From Saccharopolyspora hirsuta (GTDB lineage Bacteria > Actinomycetota > Actinomycetes > Mycobacteriales > Pseudonocardiaceae), in NCBI RefSeq assembly GCF_008630535.1, contig NZ_VWPH01000001.1, positions 62,001-126,000 on the forward strand: 64,000 nt of DNA, read 5' to 3'. Positions 35,255-44,501 of the stretch are shown here, in pieces (positions within the stretch are counted from its first letter, which is position 1; every line of letters starts with the position of its first letter). The notes beneath the pieces were generated by a model. It did no database searches. It saw only the letters and a program-made list of their open reading frames with translations, and was not told where the DNA came from. The translations under genes were made by a program, and so were the position numbers.

Positions 35255-36474
35255 CGAGCACACGAGAACCCGTGCAGGAGGGCCTTCGGCCGGTCCGCGC
35301 CGAAGCCGGTGAAACCGTCGAGGTGCGGTTCACCGTCAACGGCACACCCGCGGTGCTGAACCTCCCCGCCCGCGTCACGCTGGTGGACGCGTTGCGCGAC
35401 CACCTGGGACTGTCCGGGACCCACGTCGGGTGCGAGCACGGGGTCTGCGGGATGTGCACCGTGCTGGTGGACGGCGAAGCAGCCCGCGCCTGCCTGCTGT
35501 TCGCCTGCCAGCTCGACGGCTCTGAGATCGTCACCGTCGAGGGGCTCGGGCGTCCGGACGACCTGCACCCGCTGCAGGAGTCCTTCGGCCGGAACCACGC
35601 CCTGCAATGCGGTTTCTGCACCCCGGGTTTCCTGCTCAGCTCCTACGACCTGCTCAGCAGCAAACCCGAGGTCACCGACGAGGAGCTCCCCGCGGAACTG
35701 TCCGGCGTGATCTGCCGCTGCACCGGGTACCGGAACATCCTGACCGCCGTCTCCGAAACCCGCGCCGCGCACCCGGGGGGAATCCCCGAGCCGGGCAACT
35801 GCGCCCGGCGGGCGCTGGTCGGCCGCTCCGGCGGCCAGTCGGCGACGGTCGTCGAGGAGCGCGCAGAACCTCCGGGCGAACCGGCCAGGAACGTGGAGAT
35901 CGTGCTTCCCGAGGGAGACCCGACGATCGCGGTGCAGGTGGACACCGCCTTGGACGTGCCGTTCGACGAGGTGTGGCGCGTGCTCGACGACGTGCACGTG
36001 CTGGCGGGATGCCTCCCCGGCGCGGAGCTCACCGAGGAGCTCGGCGAGCAGCTCTACGCCGGACGCGCACGGGTCGCGGTCGGCCCCATCAAGCTCTCGT
36101 TCCACGGGATCGCCCGGGTGCTCGAACAGGACCGGGAAACCGGGACGATCCGCGTGCTCGCGCAGGGGCAGGACACCGGAGGGGCGCAAACCCAGGCCGA
36201 CATCACCCTCCGGGCCCGCGCGACCGCTGCGGGGACGGAACTCCGCGCCGATGCGGCCGTCCACTTGACCGGCCGCATCGCCCAGTTCGGCCGAGCGCTG
36301 GCAGGCGACATCAGCCGACGCATGTTCGAGCAGTTCGCCGACTCGGTCCGCCACGCCGCCACCACCGGAGAAGCACCGCAGCAGTCCCACGCCGCGCCGA
36401 GCGCGCTCCGCATGGTGCTCGGCACCCTGCTGGACCGGATCAAGCGAATCGGCCGTTCCCGAGGTGGGAAGTGA
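35251..36474 (+). CDS. hmfC: 2Fe-2S small subunit fused to a CoxG/SRPBCC domain
   Basis: A 407-residue fusion. Residues about 24-180 are the two-cluster ferredoxin-like subunit of molybdenum hydroxylases: plant-type cluster GCEHGVCGMCTV and the second cluster pair CGFCTPGF and ICRCTGYRNI. After a linker (about 180-225), residues about 230-375 match CoxG, an SRPBCC fold (VDVPFDEVWRVLDDV-like start, CLPGAEL, GIARVLEQD, LTGRIAQFGRAL). CoxG proteins are usually separate and help assemble or anchor the enzyme. The fusion makes one polypeptide about 2.4 times the usual length. Confidence 0.88.
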   Translation: MTSTREPVQEGLRPVRAEAGETVEVRFTVNGTPAVLNLPARVTLVDALRDHLGLSGTHVGCEHGVCGMCTVLVDGEAARACLLFACQLDGSEIVTVEGLGRPDDLHPLQESFGRNHALQCGFCTPGFLLSSYDLLSSKPEVTDEELPAELSGVICRCTGYRNILTAVSETRAAHPGGIPEPGNCARRALVGRSGGQSATVVEERAEPPGEPARNVEIVLPEGDPTIAVQVDTALDVPFDEVWRVLDDVHVLAGCLPGAELTEELGEQLYAGRARVAVGPIKLSFHGIARVLEQDRETGTIRVLAQGQDTGGAQTQADITLRARATAAGTELRADAAVHLTGRIAQFGRALAGDISRRMFEQFADSVRHAATTGEAPQQSHAAPSALRMVLGTLLDRIKRIGRSRGGK

Positions 36475-37859
36475 TGAAGGCGCCCATCCAGCCGGTCAAC
36501 CCGGCGACCCTCGAACCTCTGGAACCCGCGGAACAAGCCACGAACGCCGAGATCGGCGAAGCGGTGTCGGAAGCGGCACTCGCGATGCGCACCGGGTGGC
36601 CGCGAGAGCACCGGCGCCGGGCGCAGTCCTTGAACGCCTGGGCCGACCTGCTCGGCGACCACAGCTCGGAACTCGCCGACGACCTGGTGCGGGAAACCGG
36701 GAAACCCATCGGTGAGGCGCACAAGGAGGTCGCGGGCGCGATCGATGCCCTGCAGTTCAACGCCGGCCTCGCCAGGCTCCCGCTGGGCCGTGCCGCCGGT
36801 CTGCCCGACGGAACCGAGGCGCACCTGGTGCGCGAACCGGTCGGCCCGACGGTGTTCATCACCCCGTGGAACTGGCCCGTGCTGCTGTTGCTGCGCGATC
36901 TGGCCCCGGCGTTCGCCGCCGGAGTGACGGCGCTGGTCAAGCCCGCCCCGCAGACCACGCACATCACCCGACGCGTGATCGCGCTCGGGCACCGGGCCGG
37001 AGTGCCGCGGGAAGCGCTCCACGTGCTCCCCGGTGACGCCGACGTCGGCGCTGCGCTCGTCACCCACCCCGACACCAGAGCCGTCGCGATCACCGGATCG
37101 ACCGAGGCCGGGCAAGCGGTCATGCGAGCCGCTGCCGCCACCATGACCAGGCCGCTGCTGGAGCTGGGCGGCAAGGCCTCGATGATCGTGCTGGAAGACG
37201 CCGACCTGGAAGCCGCGGTCGAGGTGGCGGCCCGTGCCGCTGTGATCACGAGCGGCCAGATGTGCATGGCGTGCACCAGGATCCTCGTGCACGCACACCA
37301 CGCGAAGGACGCTGAGAAGCTCCTGCGCGAACGAATGGCCGCCTTGACGCCGGGAGATCCGAGGGACGAGAGCACCGATCTCGGTCCGCTGATATCCGAA
37401 GCCGCGATGAACAAGGTCCTCACCGCCGTCGACCGCGCGCGTGAGGACGGTCGCGTCCTGGTCGGCGGACACCAGGTGCGACCTGACGGCCTGCCAGGTC
37501 ATTTCCTCACCCCGGTGCTCGTGTCCGAACTGGATCCGCGATCACCCGTGGTGCAGGAGGACATCTTCGGTCCGCTGCTCTCGCTGGAGGTCTTCGACTC
37601 CGACGAAGCGGCGATCGAGTTGGCCAACGCCACGTCCTTCGGACTTGCCGCAGCGGTGTGGACGCGCGATCTCGCGCGCGGCTTCGCCGTGGCGCGCGAG
37701 CTGCAGGCCGGAACCGTGTGGCTGAACGGGTACAACCACTCCTACGCCGAAATGCCCTCCGGCGGCGTGCGGATGTCCGGCATGGGCCGCACCCGGGGAA
37801 TCGAGGGCGTCGAGCAGTTCACCGAACTCAAGCACGTGCACTTCCCGGTCGGGCTATAA
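36474..37859 (+). CDS. NAD(P)-dependent aldehyde dehydrogenase
   Basis: A 461-residue aldehyde dehydrogenase: FITPWNWPVLLLLRDL, VKPAPQTTHITR, ITGSTEAGQAV, ELGGKASMIV with the general-base glutamate, the nucleophile loop SGQMCMACTR and EDIFGPLLSLEVF. ATG overlaps the previous stop (TGATG). In this operon it could oxidise furfural or 5-hydroxymethylfurfural to the acid; vanillin or benzaldehyde-type substrates are alternatives. About 20-40 residues shorter than typical members at the N-terminus. Confidence 0.88.
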   Translation: MKAPIQPVNPATLEPLEPAEQATNAEIGEAVSEAALAMRTGWPREHRRRAQSLNAWADLLGDHSSELADDLVRETGKPIGEAHKEVAGAIDALQFNAGLARLPLGRAAGLPDGTEAHLVREPVGPTVFITPWNWPVLLLLRDLAPAFAAGVTALVKPAPQTTHITRRVIALGHRAGVPREALHVLPGDADVGAALVTHPDTRAVAITGSTEAGQAVMRAAAATMTRPLLELGGKASMIVLEDADLEAAVEVAARAAVITSGQMCMACTRILVHAHHAKDAEKLLRERMAALTPGDPRDESTDLGPLISEAAMNKVLTAVDRAREDGRVLVGGHQVRPDGLPGHFLTPVLVSELDPRSPVVQEDIFGPLLSLEVFDSDEAAIELANATSFGLAAAVWTRDLARGFAVARELQAGTVWLNGYNHSYAEMPSGGVRMSGMGRTRGIEGVEQFTELKHVHFPVGL

Positions 37860-37968
37860 CCCGAGTCAATAGGAGCTATGCGCAGCAGGTTCTGGCTGGT
37901 CCATTCGCACCGGTCTAACTTCGCCCGTAGTTTCTCTGGCCGCAGCGGAGCGGTGTGGGAGGGTTCCC

Positions 37969-39369
37969 TTGCAATCAGGTTGGTTAGTGGTTCTCATCGT
38001 CGCGGGCTACATAGCGCTGCTGGCTCTGATCAGCTTCGCCGCCGGGCGATCAACACGCACGGCATCGGGTTTCACCAGCGGCGGCAGGAGCTTTCCCGCC
38101 GTCCTCATCGGATTCCTGCTCGCATCCGAGTTCATCGGGACCAGCGCCAGCATCGGAACCGCGCAGGAGGCCTACAGGTCTGGTATCTCGGCCGCGTGGA
38201 ACATCGTCTCGCTGGGAATCGGGTTCGTGCTCTTCGCCTTCCTGCTGGCGCGCAAGTTCAGCGAGCTGGGGGAGAACACGATCTCCGGTGCGCTCGACCG
38301 CTACTACGGGAGGCGGGTGCGCACCGCCACATCGATGATCATGGTCTGCTCCTTGCTGATCGTCGCCGTCTCGGTCTACGCCAGCGGTGGCGCGATCCTG
38401 AGCGGACTCCTCGGCATCGACCACGACCTGGCAGTTCTCCTGGTCGGTGTGCTCGCCACGCTCTACGTGGTGGTGGGCGGCATGCGATCGGTCGTCTACA
38501 CCAACGTCGTGCATGCGATCGTGAAGATGGCCGGGGTAATCATCCTCGCCGTCGTGGGCGCCGAGCGCGCAGGAGGCGTGAACGGGCTGCGGGCAGCGCT
38601 GCCGCCGACGATGTTCTCCTGGCACGGAGTGGGTTTCGGTCAGATCTTCGCGTGGCTGATCGCCGGTGTCGGGGCCATCTTCGCGACCCAGTACGTCGTG
38701 CAGGCGATCACCACCGCGGGCAACGCGCACCGCGCGCAGCGAGCCGGGTTCTACTCGGCGCTCATCCTGGTTCCCTACGGTCTGCTCGCCGCGTTCATCG
38801 GAATGTGCAGCGCGGTGGTCTACCCGCACATCGAGAGCATCCAGGCCATGCCCGCGTTCGCCGTGGACATCGACCCGGTTCTGGCCGGGATCGTCGTCGC
38901 CGGGCTCGCCGGGGCGATGTTCGGAACCATCGCAGCCCTGGTCATCGGCGCCTCCACGCTGCTGCTCAAGGACTTCTACCAGCCGCACTTCAACGCCGCC
39001 GGGGACGACCGCCGCGACGTGCTGTTCCTCCGGGTGGCGACGGTGGTGACCGGCTTGGTGCCGATCGCGCTGGCGCTGTTCGCCACCGATGTGCTCACCG
39101 TGACCTTCCTGGCCAAATCGCTGCGGGCGGCACTGGCAGTCCTGGTGCTGCTGATGTTCTACGCGCCCCGCTACGGCACGAGGGCCGGTGCGTTCTGGGC
39201 GATCGTGCTCGCGCTGCCGACCACCATCGGCTGGTTCCTGCTCGGTGACCCCTTCGGGATCGACAACGCCTACATCGCGGTCGCGACGCCCCTGCTGGTC
39301 ATGACCTGCACCCACCTCGCACCAGCCCGGTCGAAGACCGGCCCGGCGGTCACCAGGGAGAAGATATGA
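37969..39369 (+). CDS. Sodium:solute symporter family transporter
   Basis: A 466-residue protein with about thirteen membrane segments of the SSS family (GFTSGGRSFPAVLIGFLLASEFIGTS region, TISGALDRYYGRR, VVVGGMRSVVYTN). TTG start with GGGAGGG (37957-37963) five bases before it; the 109-bp gap after the aldehyde dehydrogenase contains no gene. It probably imports the furan or aromatic acid used by the operon. The stop overlaps the UbiD start by 4 bp. Confidence 0.88.
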   Translation: MQSGWLVVLIVAGYIALLALISFAAGRSTRTASGFTSGGRSFPAVLIGFLLASEFIGTSASIGTAQEAYRSGISAAWNIVSLGIGFVLFAFLLARKFSELGENTISGALDRYYGRRVRTATSMIMVCSLLIVAVSVYASGGAILSGLLGIDHDLAVLLVGVLATLYVVVGGMRSVVYTNVVHAIVKMAGVIILAVVGAERAGGVNGLRAALPPTMFSWHGVGFGQIFAWLIAGVGAIFATQYVVQAITTAGNAHRAQRAGFYSALILVPYGLLAAFIGMCSAVVYPHIESIQAMPAFAVDIDPVLAGIVVAGLAGAMFGTIAALVIGASTLLLKDFYQPHFNAAGDDRRDVLFLRVATVVTGLVPIALALFATDVLTVTFLAKSLRAALAVLVLLMFYAPRYGTRAGAFWAIVLALPTTIGWFLLGDPFGIDNAYIAVATPLLVMTCTHLAPARSKTGPAVTREKI

Positions 39370-40751
39370 CGAACAACGCCCCACCTCTCGGCGCTGACCT
39401 GCGCGGCTGGCTGGACCACCTGCAGGCGACCGGACGTCTCGCCGCGGCCAGGCCAGGAGCGGACCTCCGGTTCGAGCTGCCCGGCATCGCCCAGCGGCTC
39501 GATGGTGACCGCGCGGTGCTCTTCGGAAAGCCCGGCGGGAAGGACATCACCGTCGTGTCCGGGCTGCTGTCACGCCGCGAGTGGATGGCGGAAGCCCTCG
39601 GGGTCGCCGAGGCCGAACTCGTCGACCGCTTCCAGCAGGCCTGCGAGAACCCCGTTCCGTGGACCGAGGTCGAGCACGCCCCGTGCCAGGAGGAGGTGTT
39701 CCGCGAGGTCGATCTCGGCTCGCTGCCCGTTCCCACGCACAACGAGCACGACCACGGCCCGTACATCACCGCAGGACTGCTCATCGCGCGCAATCCGGCG
39801 ACCGGGCTCCAGAACGTCTCCATCCACCGGCTGCAGGTCAGCGGGCCGAACCGGCTCGGGGTCCTCCTGCTGCCCAGGCACACGGCCGCGTTCTTCGGAC
39901 AGGCCGAAGCGGCTGGGGCGGACCTGGAGGTGGCGATCGCCATCGGCGTCGACCCGCTCACCTTGATGTCCTCGCAAGCGGCGGTACCGATCGACCACGA
40001 CGAGCTGGAGATCGCCGGAGCGCTGCGCGGCAGCCCGCTGCCGGTCACCAAGGCGGTCACCAACGAGGTCCGGGTTCCTGCCGACGCGGAGATCGTGCTG
40101 GAGGGCAGGCTGCTCGCCGACGTCCGGGAGCCGGAGGGGCCGTTCGGCGAGTTCCCCCAGTACTACGGTCCTCGCGCCGATCGCCACGTGGTGCGCATCG
40201 ACGCGATGACGCATCGCCGTGACCCGATCTACCACACCATCGTCGGCGGCGGGTTGGAACACCTGCTGCTGGGGTGCATTCCGCGGGAAGGCTCCTTCCT
40301 GGCGCACCTGAGGCAGAACTTCCAGTGCGTTCGGGCCGTGCACCTGCCGCGCGGCGGTGTGTGCCGCTACCACCTCTACGTGCAGGTCAGCGACCCCGAA
40401 CCCGGCGAGGTGAAGAACCTGATCCTCGCGGCGCTGGGCGCGCACTACGACATCAAGCACGTGACGGTGGTCGACTCCGACGTGGACCTCTTCGACCCCG
40501 ACGAGGTGGAGTGGGCCGTCGCCACCCGCTTCCAGGCCGACCGCGATCTGGTGCTCGTCGGTGGTGCGCAGGGATCGCGGCTCGATCCGTCCACAACGGA
40601 CGGTGTTGGGGCGAAGATGGGGCTCGACGCGACGATTCCACCCGTCGACGACGAAGACCGGTTCACCAGGATCCGCGTGCCGGGGGCCGAGGAGATCGAC
40701 CTGGAGCGCGCAGTGACGTCCGCGCCGGCGAACTGGCGCTCCGCACCCTGA
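39366..40751 (+). CDS. hmfF: UbiD-family decarboxylase, 2,5-furandicarboxylate decarboxylase-like
   Basis: A 461-residue UbiD protein using prenylated FMN. The catalytic-site segment EPEGPFGEFPQYYG supplies Glu257 and Glu262 of the Glu-Arg-Glu network, with NVSIHRLQV and HDHGPYITAG (cofactor/metal region) upstream and REGSFLAHLRQNF downstream. UbiX is at 27380. In hmf clusters HmfF decarboxylates furan-2,5-dicarboxylate to 2-furoate, which then enters HmfD. A different hydroxyaryl or heteroaryl acid is possible. Confidence 0.85.
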   Translation: MTNNAPPLGADLRGWLDHLQATGRLAAARPGADLRFELPGIAQRLDGDRAVLFGKPGGKDITVVSGLLSRREWMAEALGVAEAELVDRFQQACENPVPWTEVEHAPCQEEVFREVDLGSLPVPTHNEHDHGPYITAGLLIARNPATGLQNVSIHRLQVSGPNRLGVLLLPRHTAAFFGQAEAAGADLEVAIAIGVDPLTLMSSQAAVPIDHDELEIAGALRGSPLPVTKAVTNEVRVPADAEIVLEGRLLADVREPEGPFGEFPQYYGPRADRHVVRIDAMTHRRDPIYHTIVGGGLEHLLLGCIPREGSFLAHLRQNFQCVRAVHLPRGGVCRYHLYVQVSDPEPGEVKNLILAALGAHYDIKHVTVVDSDVDLFDPDEVEWAVATRFQADRDLVLVGGAQGSRLDPSTTDGVGAKMGLDATIPPVDDEDRFTRIRVPGAEEIDLERAVTSAPANWRSAP

Positions 40752-40819
40752 CCCGCGCCGAGGCCGCCCGAAGTTCTCACCGCAACACCACACCAGCAGA
40801 CCTCGACGAGGAGGTGGAC

Positions 40820-42160
40820 ATGTCCACGACGAACACGGGACTGTCCAGAAGAGCCACGCTGTACGCGAGTTTCGCCTCGGTGGCGGGGTGGGCGTTCGAC
40901 CTGTTCGATCTGTTCATCCTGCTCTACGTCGCCAGCACCGTCGGCGATCTGATCTTCCCGGTGGAGAGCCCGACCTTGAGCCTTGCTGCGGTCTACGCCT
41001 CGTTCGCCGTCAGCGTGCTGCTCCGTCCGGCCGGAGCCGCGATCTTCGGCGCGGTCGCCGACCGCAACGGGCGCAAGCAGACGATGGTGATCGTGCTGGC
41101 CGGGGTGGGGTTGTCCACCGCGGCGATGGGCGCGGTGCCGACCTACGCCGCCGCCGGTATCGCCGCACCGCTGCTGTTCCTGGCGCTGCGCCTGGTGCAG
41201 GGCGTGTTCGTCGGCGGCGTCGTCGCCGCGACGCACACCCTGGGCACCGAAAGCGTCGGGCAGCGCTGGCGAGGACTGATGTCCGGGCTGATCGGTGGCG
41301 GCGGCGCGGGCATCGGTGCCGCTCTGGCCAGCGGCGTCTTCATCCTGGTCAGCACGATCTTCCCGGGCGAGCAGTTCAACGTCTGGGGGTGGCGCGTCAT
41401 GTTCTTCACCGGGCTCGCGGCGGCGCTGATCAGCTTCTTCGTGCTGCGCGGGGTCGAGGAATCGCCGCTGTGGAAGGCGCAGCAGAAGGCTCCCGGTCCG
41501 AAGACGCGCTTCACCGACCTGGCCCGGGGCGGCAGGGGAGGGATGCTCGTGCTGAACCTGGTGCTGGTCGCCGGCGCCGGTTCGCAGTACTACCTGACCT
41601 CCGGTTTCCTCCCGACGCTGCTGGGCAAGGTCAGCGGTGTTGCCCAGAGCGCTCAGGGCACGATCCTGCTGGTCTCGAGCCTGGGCGTGATCGTTGCCGC
41701 GGTTGCGGCGGGGGAGCTCAGCGAGCACTTCGGCCGCCGACGCACGATGCTGGTGATCGGCTCGTTCAACCTCGTCGCTCTGCCCTTGCTGGTGTGGCTG
41801 ATCACGAGCGCCGATCCGGCGAACACCGGCCTGATCATGTTCTGCGCATCGGCCCTGGCCTTCTTCGCCAACGCCGCCTACGCCCCGGTCCTGGTGTTCC
41901 TCAACGAGCGCTATCCGACGGCGCTGCGAGGGCGGGGAACCGCGATCTGCTGGAACCTCGGCTTCATGATCGGTGGTCTGATGCCGAGCTTCGTCAACCT
42001 CGCCAGCCCGGAGCTGGCCGACGTGCCCGGTCGGCTCATGGTGTTCCTGTTCGTGATGGTCCTGGTCTTCATCGTCGCGGGAGCGCTGAGCCCGGAGACC
42101 CGTGGCGCCATGAACGCCGAGGAGACCGAGAGAAAGGCGCTTCACCCCGCAGTCGAATGA
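40820..42160 (+). CDS. MFS metabolite:H+ symporter
   Basis: A 446-residue major facilitator with twelve predicted helices: GWAFDLFDLFILLYV in helix 1, GAVADRNGRKQTM as the loop 2-3 motif, LRLVQGVFVGG and the C-terminal LSPETRGAMN. It belongs to the aromatic acid/sialate-type metabolite:H+ symporters. GAGGAGGTGG stands seven bases before the ATG. A second carrier in the same operon suggests two substrates, for example a mono- and a dicarboxylated furan (inference). Confidence 0.88.
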   Translation: MSTTNTGLSRRATLYASFASVAGWAFDLFDLFILLYVASTVGDLIFPVESPTLSLAAVYASFAVSVLLRPAGAAIFGAVADRNGRKQTMVIVLAGVGLSTAAMGAVPTYAAAGIAAPLLFLALRLVQGVFVGGVVAATHTLGTESVGQRWRGLMSGLIGGGGAGIGAALASGVFILVSTIFPGEQFNVWGWRVMFFTGLAAALISFFVLRGVEESPLWKAQQKAPGPKTRFTDLARGGRGGMLVLNLVLVAGAGSQYYLTSGFLPTLLGKVSGVAQSAQGTILLVSSLGVIVAAVAAGELSEHFGRRRTMLVIGSFNLVALPLLVWLITSADPANTGLIMFCASALAFFANAAYAPVLVFLNERYPTALRGRGTAICWNLGFMIGGLMPSFVNLASPELADVPGRLMVFLFVMVLVFIVAGALSPETRGAMNAEETERKALHPAVE

Positions 42161-42188
42161 GAGTGCCGCGGTCGTCGCACGCGAGACG

Positions 42189-42215
42189 GGCAGCCCCAGC
42201 GCTGCTGGGGCTGCC
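42189..42215. terminator. Bidirectional hairpin terminator
   Basis: A perfect 12-bp stem (GGCAGCCCCAGC at 42189-42200 and its complement at 42204-42215) with a 3-nt loop separates the end of the hmf-like operon from the convergent ROK gene. Confidence 0.85.
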
Positions 42216-42238
42216 GTGCTTCGCCGGGTGCCGCGAGC

Positions 42239-43531
42239 TCAAGCGGTGGTATCGGCCAGCGCCGGGATGCCGTGGGGTGTGGTGGCGTGGAGCCATTGGG
42301 CGAGGCGGGCGGGGGTGAACAGTTCGTCGAGGACCATGAATGCCGCTCCGGTGAGTCCGGCGCGGTCGTGGAGGGTGGACTGCTCGATGCGGAGTTCCCG
42401 GGTGGCCAGGGGGAGGGAGCGCTGGTAGACGTTCTGCCGGATGGTGGCCAGCAGCAGGTCCCCCGCCTTGGCGACGCCGCCGCCGATGATGACCAGCGAC
42501 GGGTTGTAGAAGCTGACCAGGGTTGCCAGCAACGTGCCGATGTGGTGCGCGGCGGTGACGAGCAGCTCCACGGCCGTGCGATCGCCGCGGGTGGCCGCGT
42601 GGACGACGTCCGAGGCTTCGATGCGCCCACGGTCGCGGAGCGCTTCCGCGAGCACCGAGCTGCGGCCGGTCTCGGCCGCACGCGTGCCGTCGCGGGCGAG
42701 GGCTGCGCCGGCGGCGACGGCTTCGAGGCAGCCGGTGTTGCCGCACCGGCAGACGATCGACTCGTCGTCGAGGACCGCGGCGTGCCCGATGTCGCCAGCG
42801 CACCCCTGGCGACCGCGGTGCAGGCGTCCGCCGGAGACCAGCCCGGCTCCTATTCCCGTGCCGATCTTGACGTAGAGGATGTCGTCGTGCTGGCTTCCTG
42901 ACCCGGCGCGCACTTCCCCGAGCGCCATCAGGTTCACCTCGTTGTCCACCCACACGGGAGCGTCGAAGGCGCCGCCGAGCCGGTCGCGGACGGGGTAGCC
43001 GTCCCAGCCGGGCATTATCGGCGGTGCGATGGGGCGTCCGGTGGCGAACTCGACCGGGCCGGGCAGGCCGATCCCGATGCCCCAGACGTCGGCCGAGCGC
43101 GCCCCGATCTTGTCGAGGATCTCGTGGAACAGCGCCTCGACCCGGCCGAGCACGGCGTCCGGGCCGTCGGCGATGTCGCAGGTCTCGTCGTGGAACTCGA
43201 CCACCTCGCCGGCCAGGTTGGTCGCTCCGATGGTCAGGCTGGTCGCCCCCAGCTCGGCGACCAGCACGAGTCCGCCGTCCGCTCGGAAGCGCAGCTGCCG
43301 GGCGGCGCGCCCTCCCGTGGACTGGGCGAGGTCTCCCTCCTCGACCAGCCCGTGGCGGGCGAGCTGGGCCACCCGCTGGTTGATCACGGTGCGCCCGAGC
43401 CCGGAGCGCCTGGTCAGCTCGGGGCGAGTCGTTGCTCTGCCGGAACGCACCAGATCGAGGACGGTGACGAGGTGCCGGAAGTCCTCCGGGCGGGTGCCGT
43501 TGTGGTCGGAGCTGGGACGTGGTTCAGACAC
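42239..43531 (-). CDS. ROK family transcriptional regulator
   Basis: A 430-residue ROK repressor. The N-terminal winged helix (RPELTRRSGLGRTVINQRVAQL, about residues 36-57) is followed by an actin-like ROK domain with LVAELGATSLTIG, WVDNEVNLMALGE, KIGTGIGAGLV and the zinc-type CRCGNTGCLEA. GTG start. Divergent from the transporter operon at 43641 and therefore its probable sugar-responsive repressor. Confidence 0.93.
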   Translation of the reverse strand: MSEPRPSSDHNGTRPEDFRHLVTVLDLVRSGRATTRPELTRRSGLGRTVINQRVAQLARHGLVEEGDLAQSTGGRAARQLRFRADGGLVLVAELGATSLTIGATNLAGEVVEFHDETCDIADGPDAVLGRVEALFHEILDKIGARSADVWGIGIGLPGPVEFATGRPIAPPIMPGWDGYPVRDRLGGAFDAPVWVDNEVNLMALGEVRAGSGSQHDDILYVKIGTGIGAGLVSGGRLHRGRQGCAGDIGHAAVLDDESIVCRCGNTGCLEAVAAGAALARDGTRAAETGRSSVLAEALRDRGRIEASDVVHAATRGDRTAVELLVTAAHHIGTLLATLVSFYNPSLVIIGGGVAKAGDLLLATIRQNVYQRSLPLATRELRIEQSTLHDRAGLTGAAFMVLDELFTPARLAQWLHATTPHGIPALADTTA

Positions 43532-43544
43532 GTCTTCATCTTGC

Positions 43545-43600
43545 CAGAAGCAGACTTATGTGTGCGGAATGTTGACTTCTGCACATCGTGAATAGAAGAT
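43545..43600 (+). promoter_or_regulatory. Promoter/operator region of the ROK-controlled operon
   Basis: TTGACT (43572-43577), a 17-bp spacer and GAAGAT (43595-43600) form a candidate promoter. CAGAAG (43545-43550) and CTTCTG (43576-43581) are inverted arms with centres 31 bp (about three helical turns) apart, the second touching the -35, in unusually AT-rich sequence. Confidence 0.45.
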
Positions 43601-43640
43601 TGGCCGACATGAGCAGAACGCGGCCGTTCGGGAGGCAATG

Positions 43641-44459
43641 ATGCGGCTCGGTTACCACTCGATCACCTGGGGCGGCGTCGTCGGCGAGGCCGCCGGCGTC
43701 ACCAGTGCGAAGGACCTGTACTACCGCGCGAACGGGTCGATGGCCGAAGCGATCCGGGACATCGGCTCGGCCGGGTACGAGGGCGTCGAGATGTTCGAGG
43801 GCAACGTCGCGGACTACGCGGACGAGCCGGAGGTGCTGCGCGGGATGCTCGCCGCCAGCGGCCTGGAACTGGTCAGCGTGTACACCGGGGCGAACTTCAT
43901 CTACGCCGATGCCCTGCCCGACGAGATGAGCAAGGTGACGAGGTCGGCGGATCTCGCCGCGGAGTTCGGGGCGAGCCACCTCGTCGTGGGCGGCGGTGCC
44001 CGGCGCGCGGCCGGAACCGCGCGGGGCGACTACGACCGGCTCGGTGACGCGCTGGACCAGGTCGTCGAGATCGCGGAGGCCAGGGGGCTGACCGCGAGCT
44101 ACCACCCGCACCTCGGCACGATCGTGGAGAACCCGGACGAGATCGAGGAGGTCCTGAGCCGGTCGCGGATCGGGTTCTGCCCGGACACGGCCCACCTCGC
44201 CGCCGGTGGCGGCAACCCCGGCGAGCTCGTGCGCAGCTACCCGGATCGCGTGCGGTTCGTCCACCTCAAGGACTTCCGCCCGGACCCGGTCACGTTCCTC
44301 CCGCTGGGACACGGCGATCTCGACCTCGCCGACGTCGTGAGCGCCGTTCGCGAGGCCGGGTACGACGACTGGCTGATGGTCGAGCTCGACTCCTACGACG
44401 GCGATCCCCGCGCAGCGGCTGAGATCAGCAAGGCCTACCTCGACGAGCTGCTCGGCTGA
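43641..44459 (+). CDS. Sugar phosphate isomerase/epimerase family TIM barrel
   Basis: A 272-residue TIM barrel: MRLGYHSITWGG start, YEGVEMFEGN, SYHPHLGTIVENPDE (His ligand), GFCPDTAHLAAGG, VHLKDFRPD and LMVELDS (metal-binding Glu). The ATG at 43641 is favoured over 43638 because GGGAGG lies at 43630-43635. First gene of the operon with an ABC transporter and two dehydrogenases, suggesting epimerisation of a keto-sugar or keto-inositol. Confidence 0.82.
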   Translation: MRLGYHSITWGGVVGEAAGVTSAKDLYYRANGSMAEAIRDIGSAGYEGVEMFEGNVADYADEPEVLRGMLAASGLELVSVYTGANFIYADALPDEMSKVTRSADLAAEFGASHLVVGGGARRAAGTARGDYDRLGDALDQVVEIAEARGLTASYHPHLGTIVENPDEIEEVLSRSRIGFCPDTAHLAAGGGNPGELVRSYPDRVRFVHLKDFRPDPVTFLPLGHGDLDLADVVSAVREAGYDDWLMVELDSYDGDPRAAAEISKAYLDELLG

Positions 44460-44501
44460 CCGTTCCGGGCCAGGACAGGCCGCATCACCCATGGAGAAGC
44501 G

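Noticed and set aside
37860-37968. Short frame starting at 37878 before the symporter
   Set aside because: It runs out of frame through the symporter gene, whose TTG start with GGGAGGG and thirteen hydrophobic segments is far better supported.
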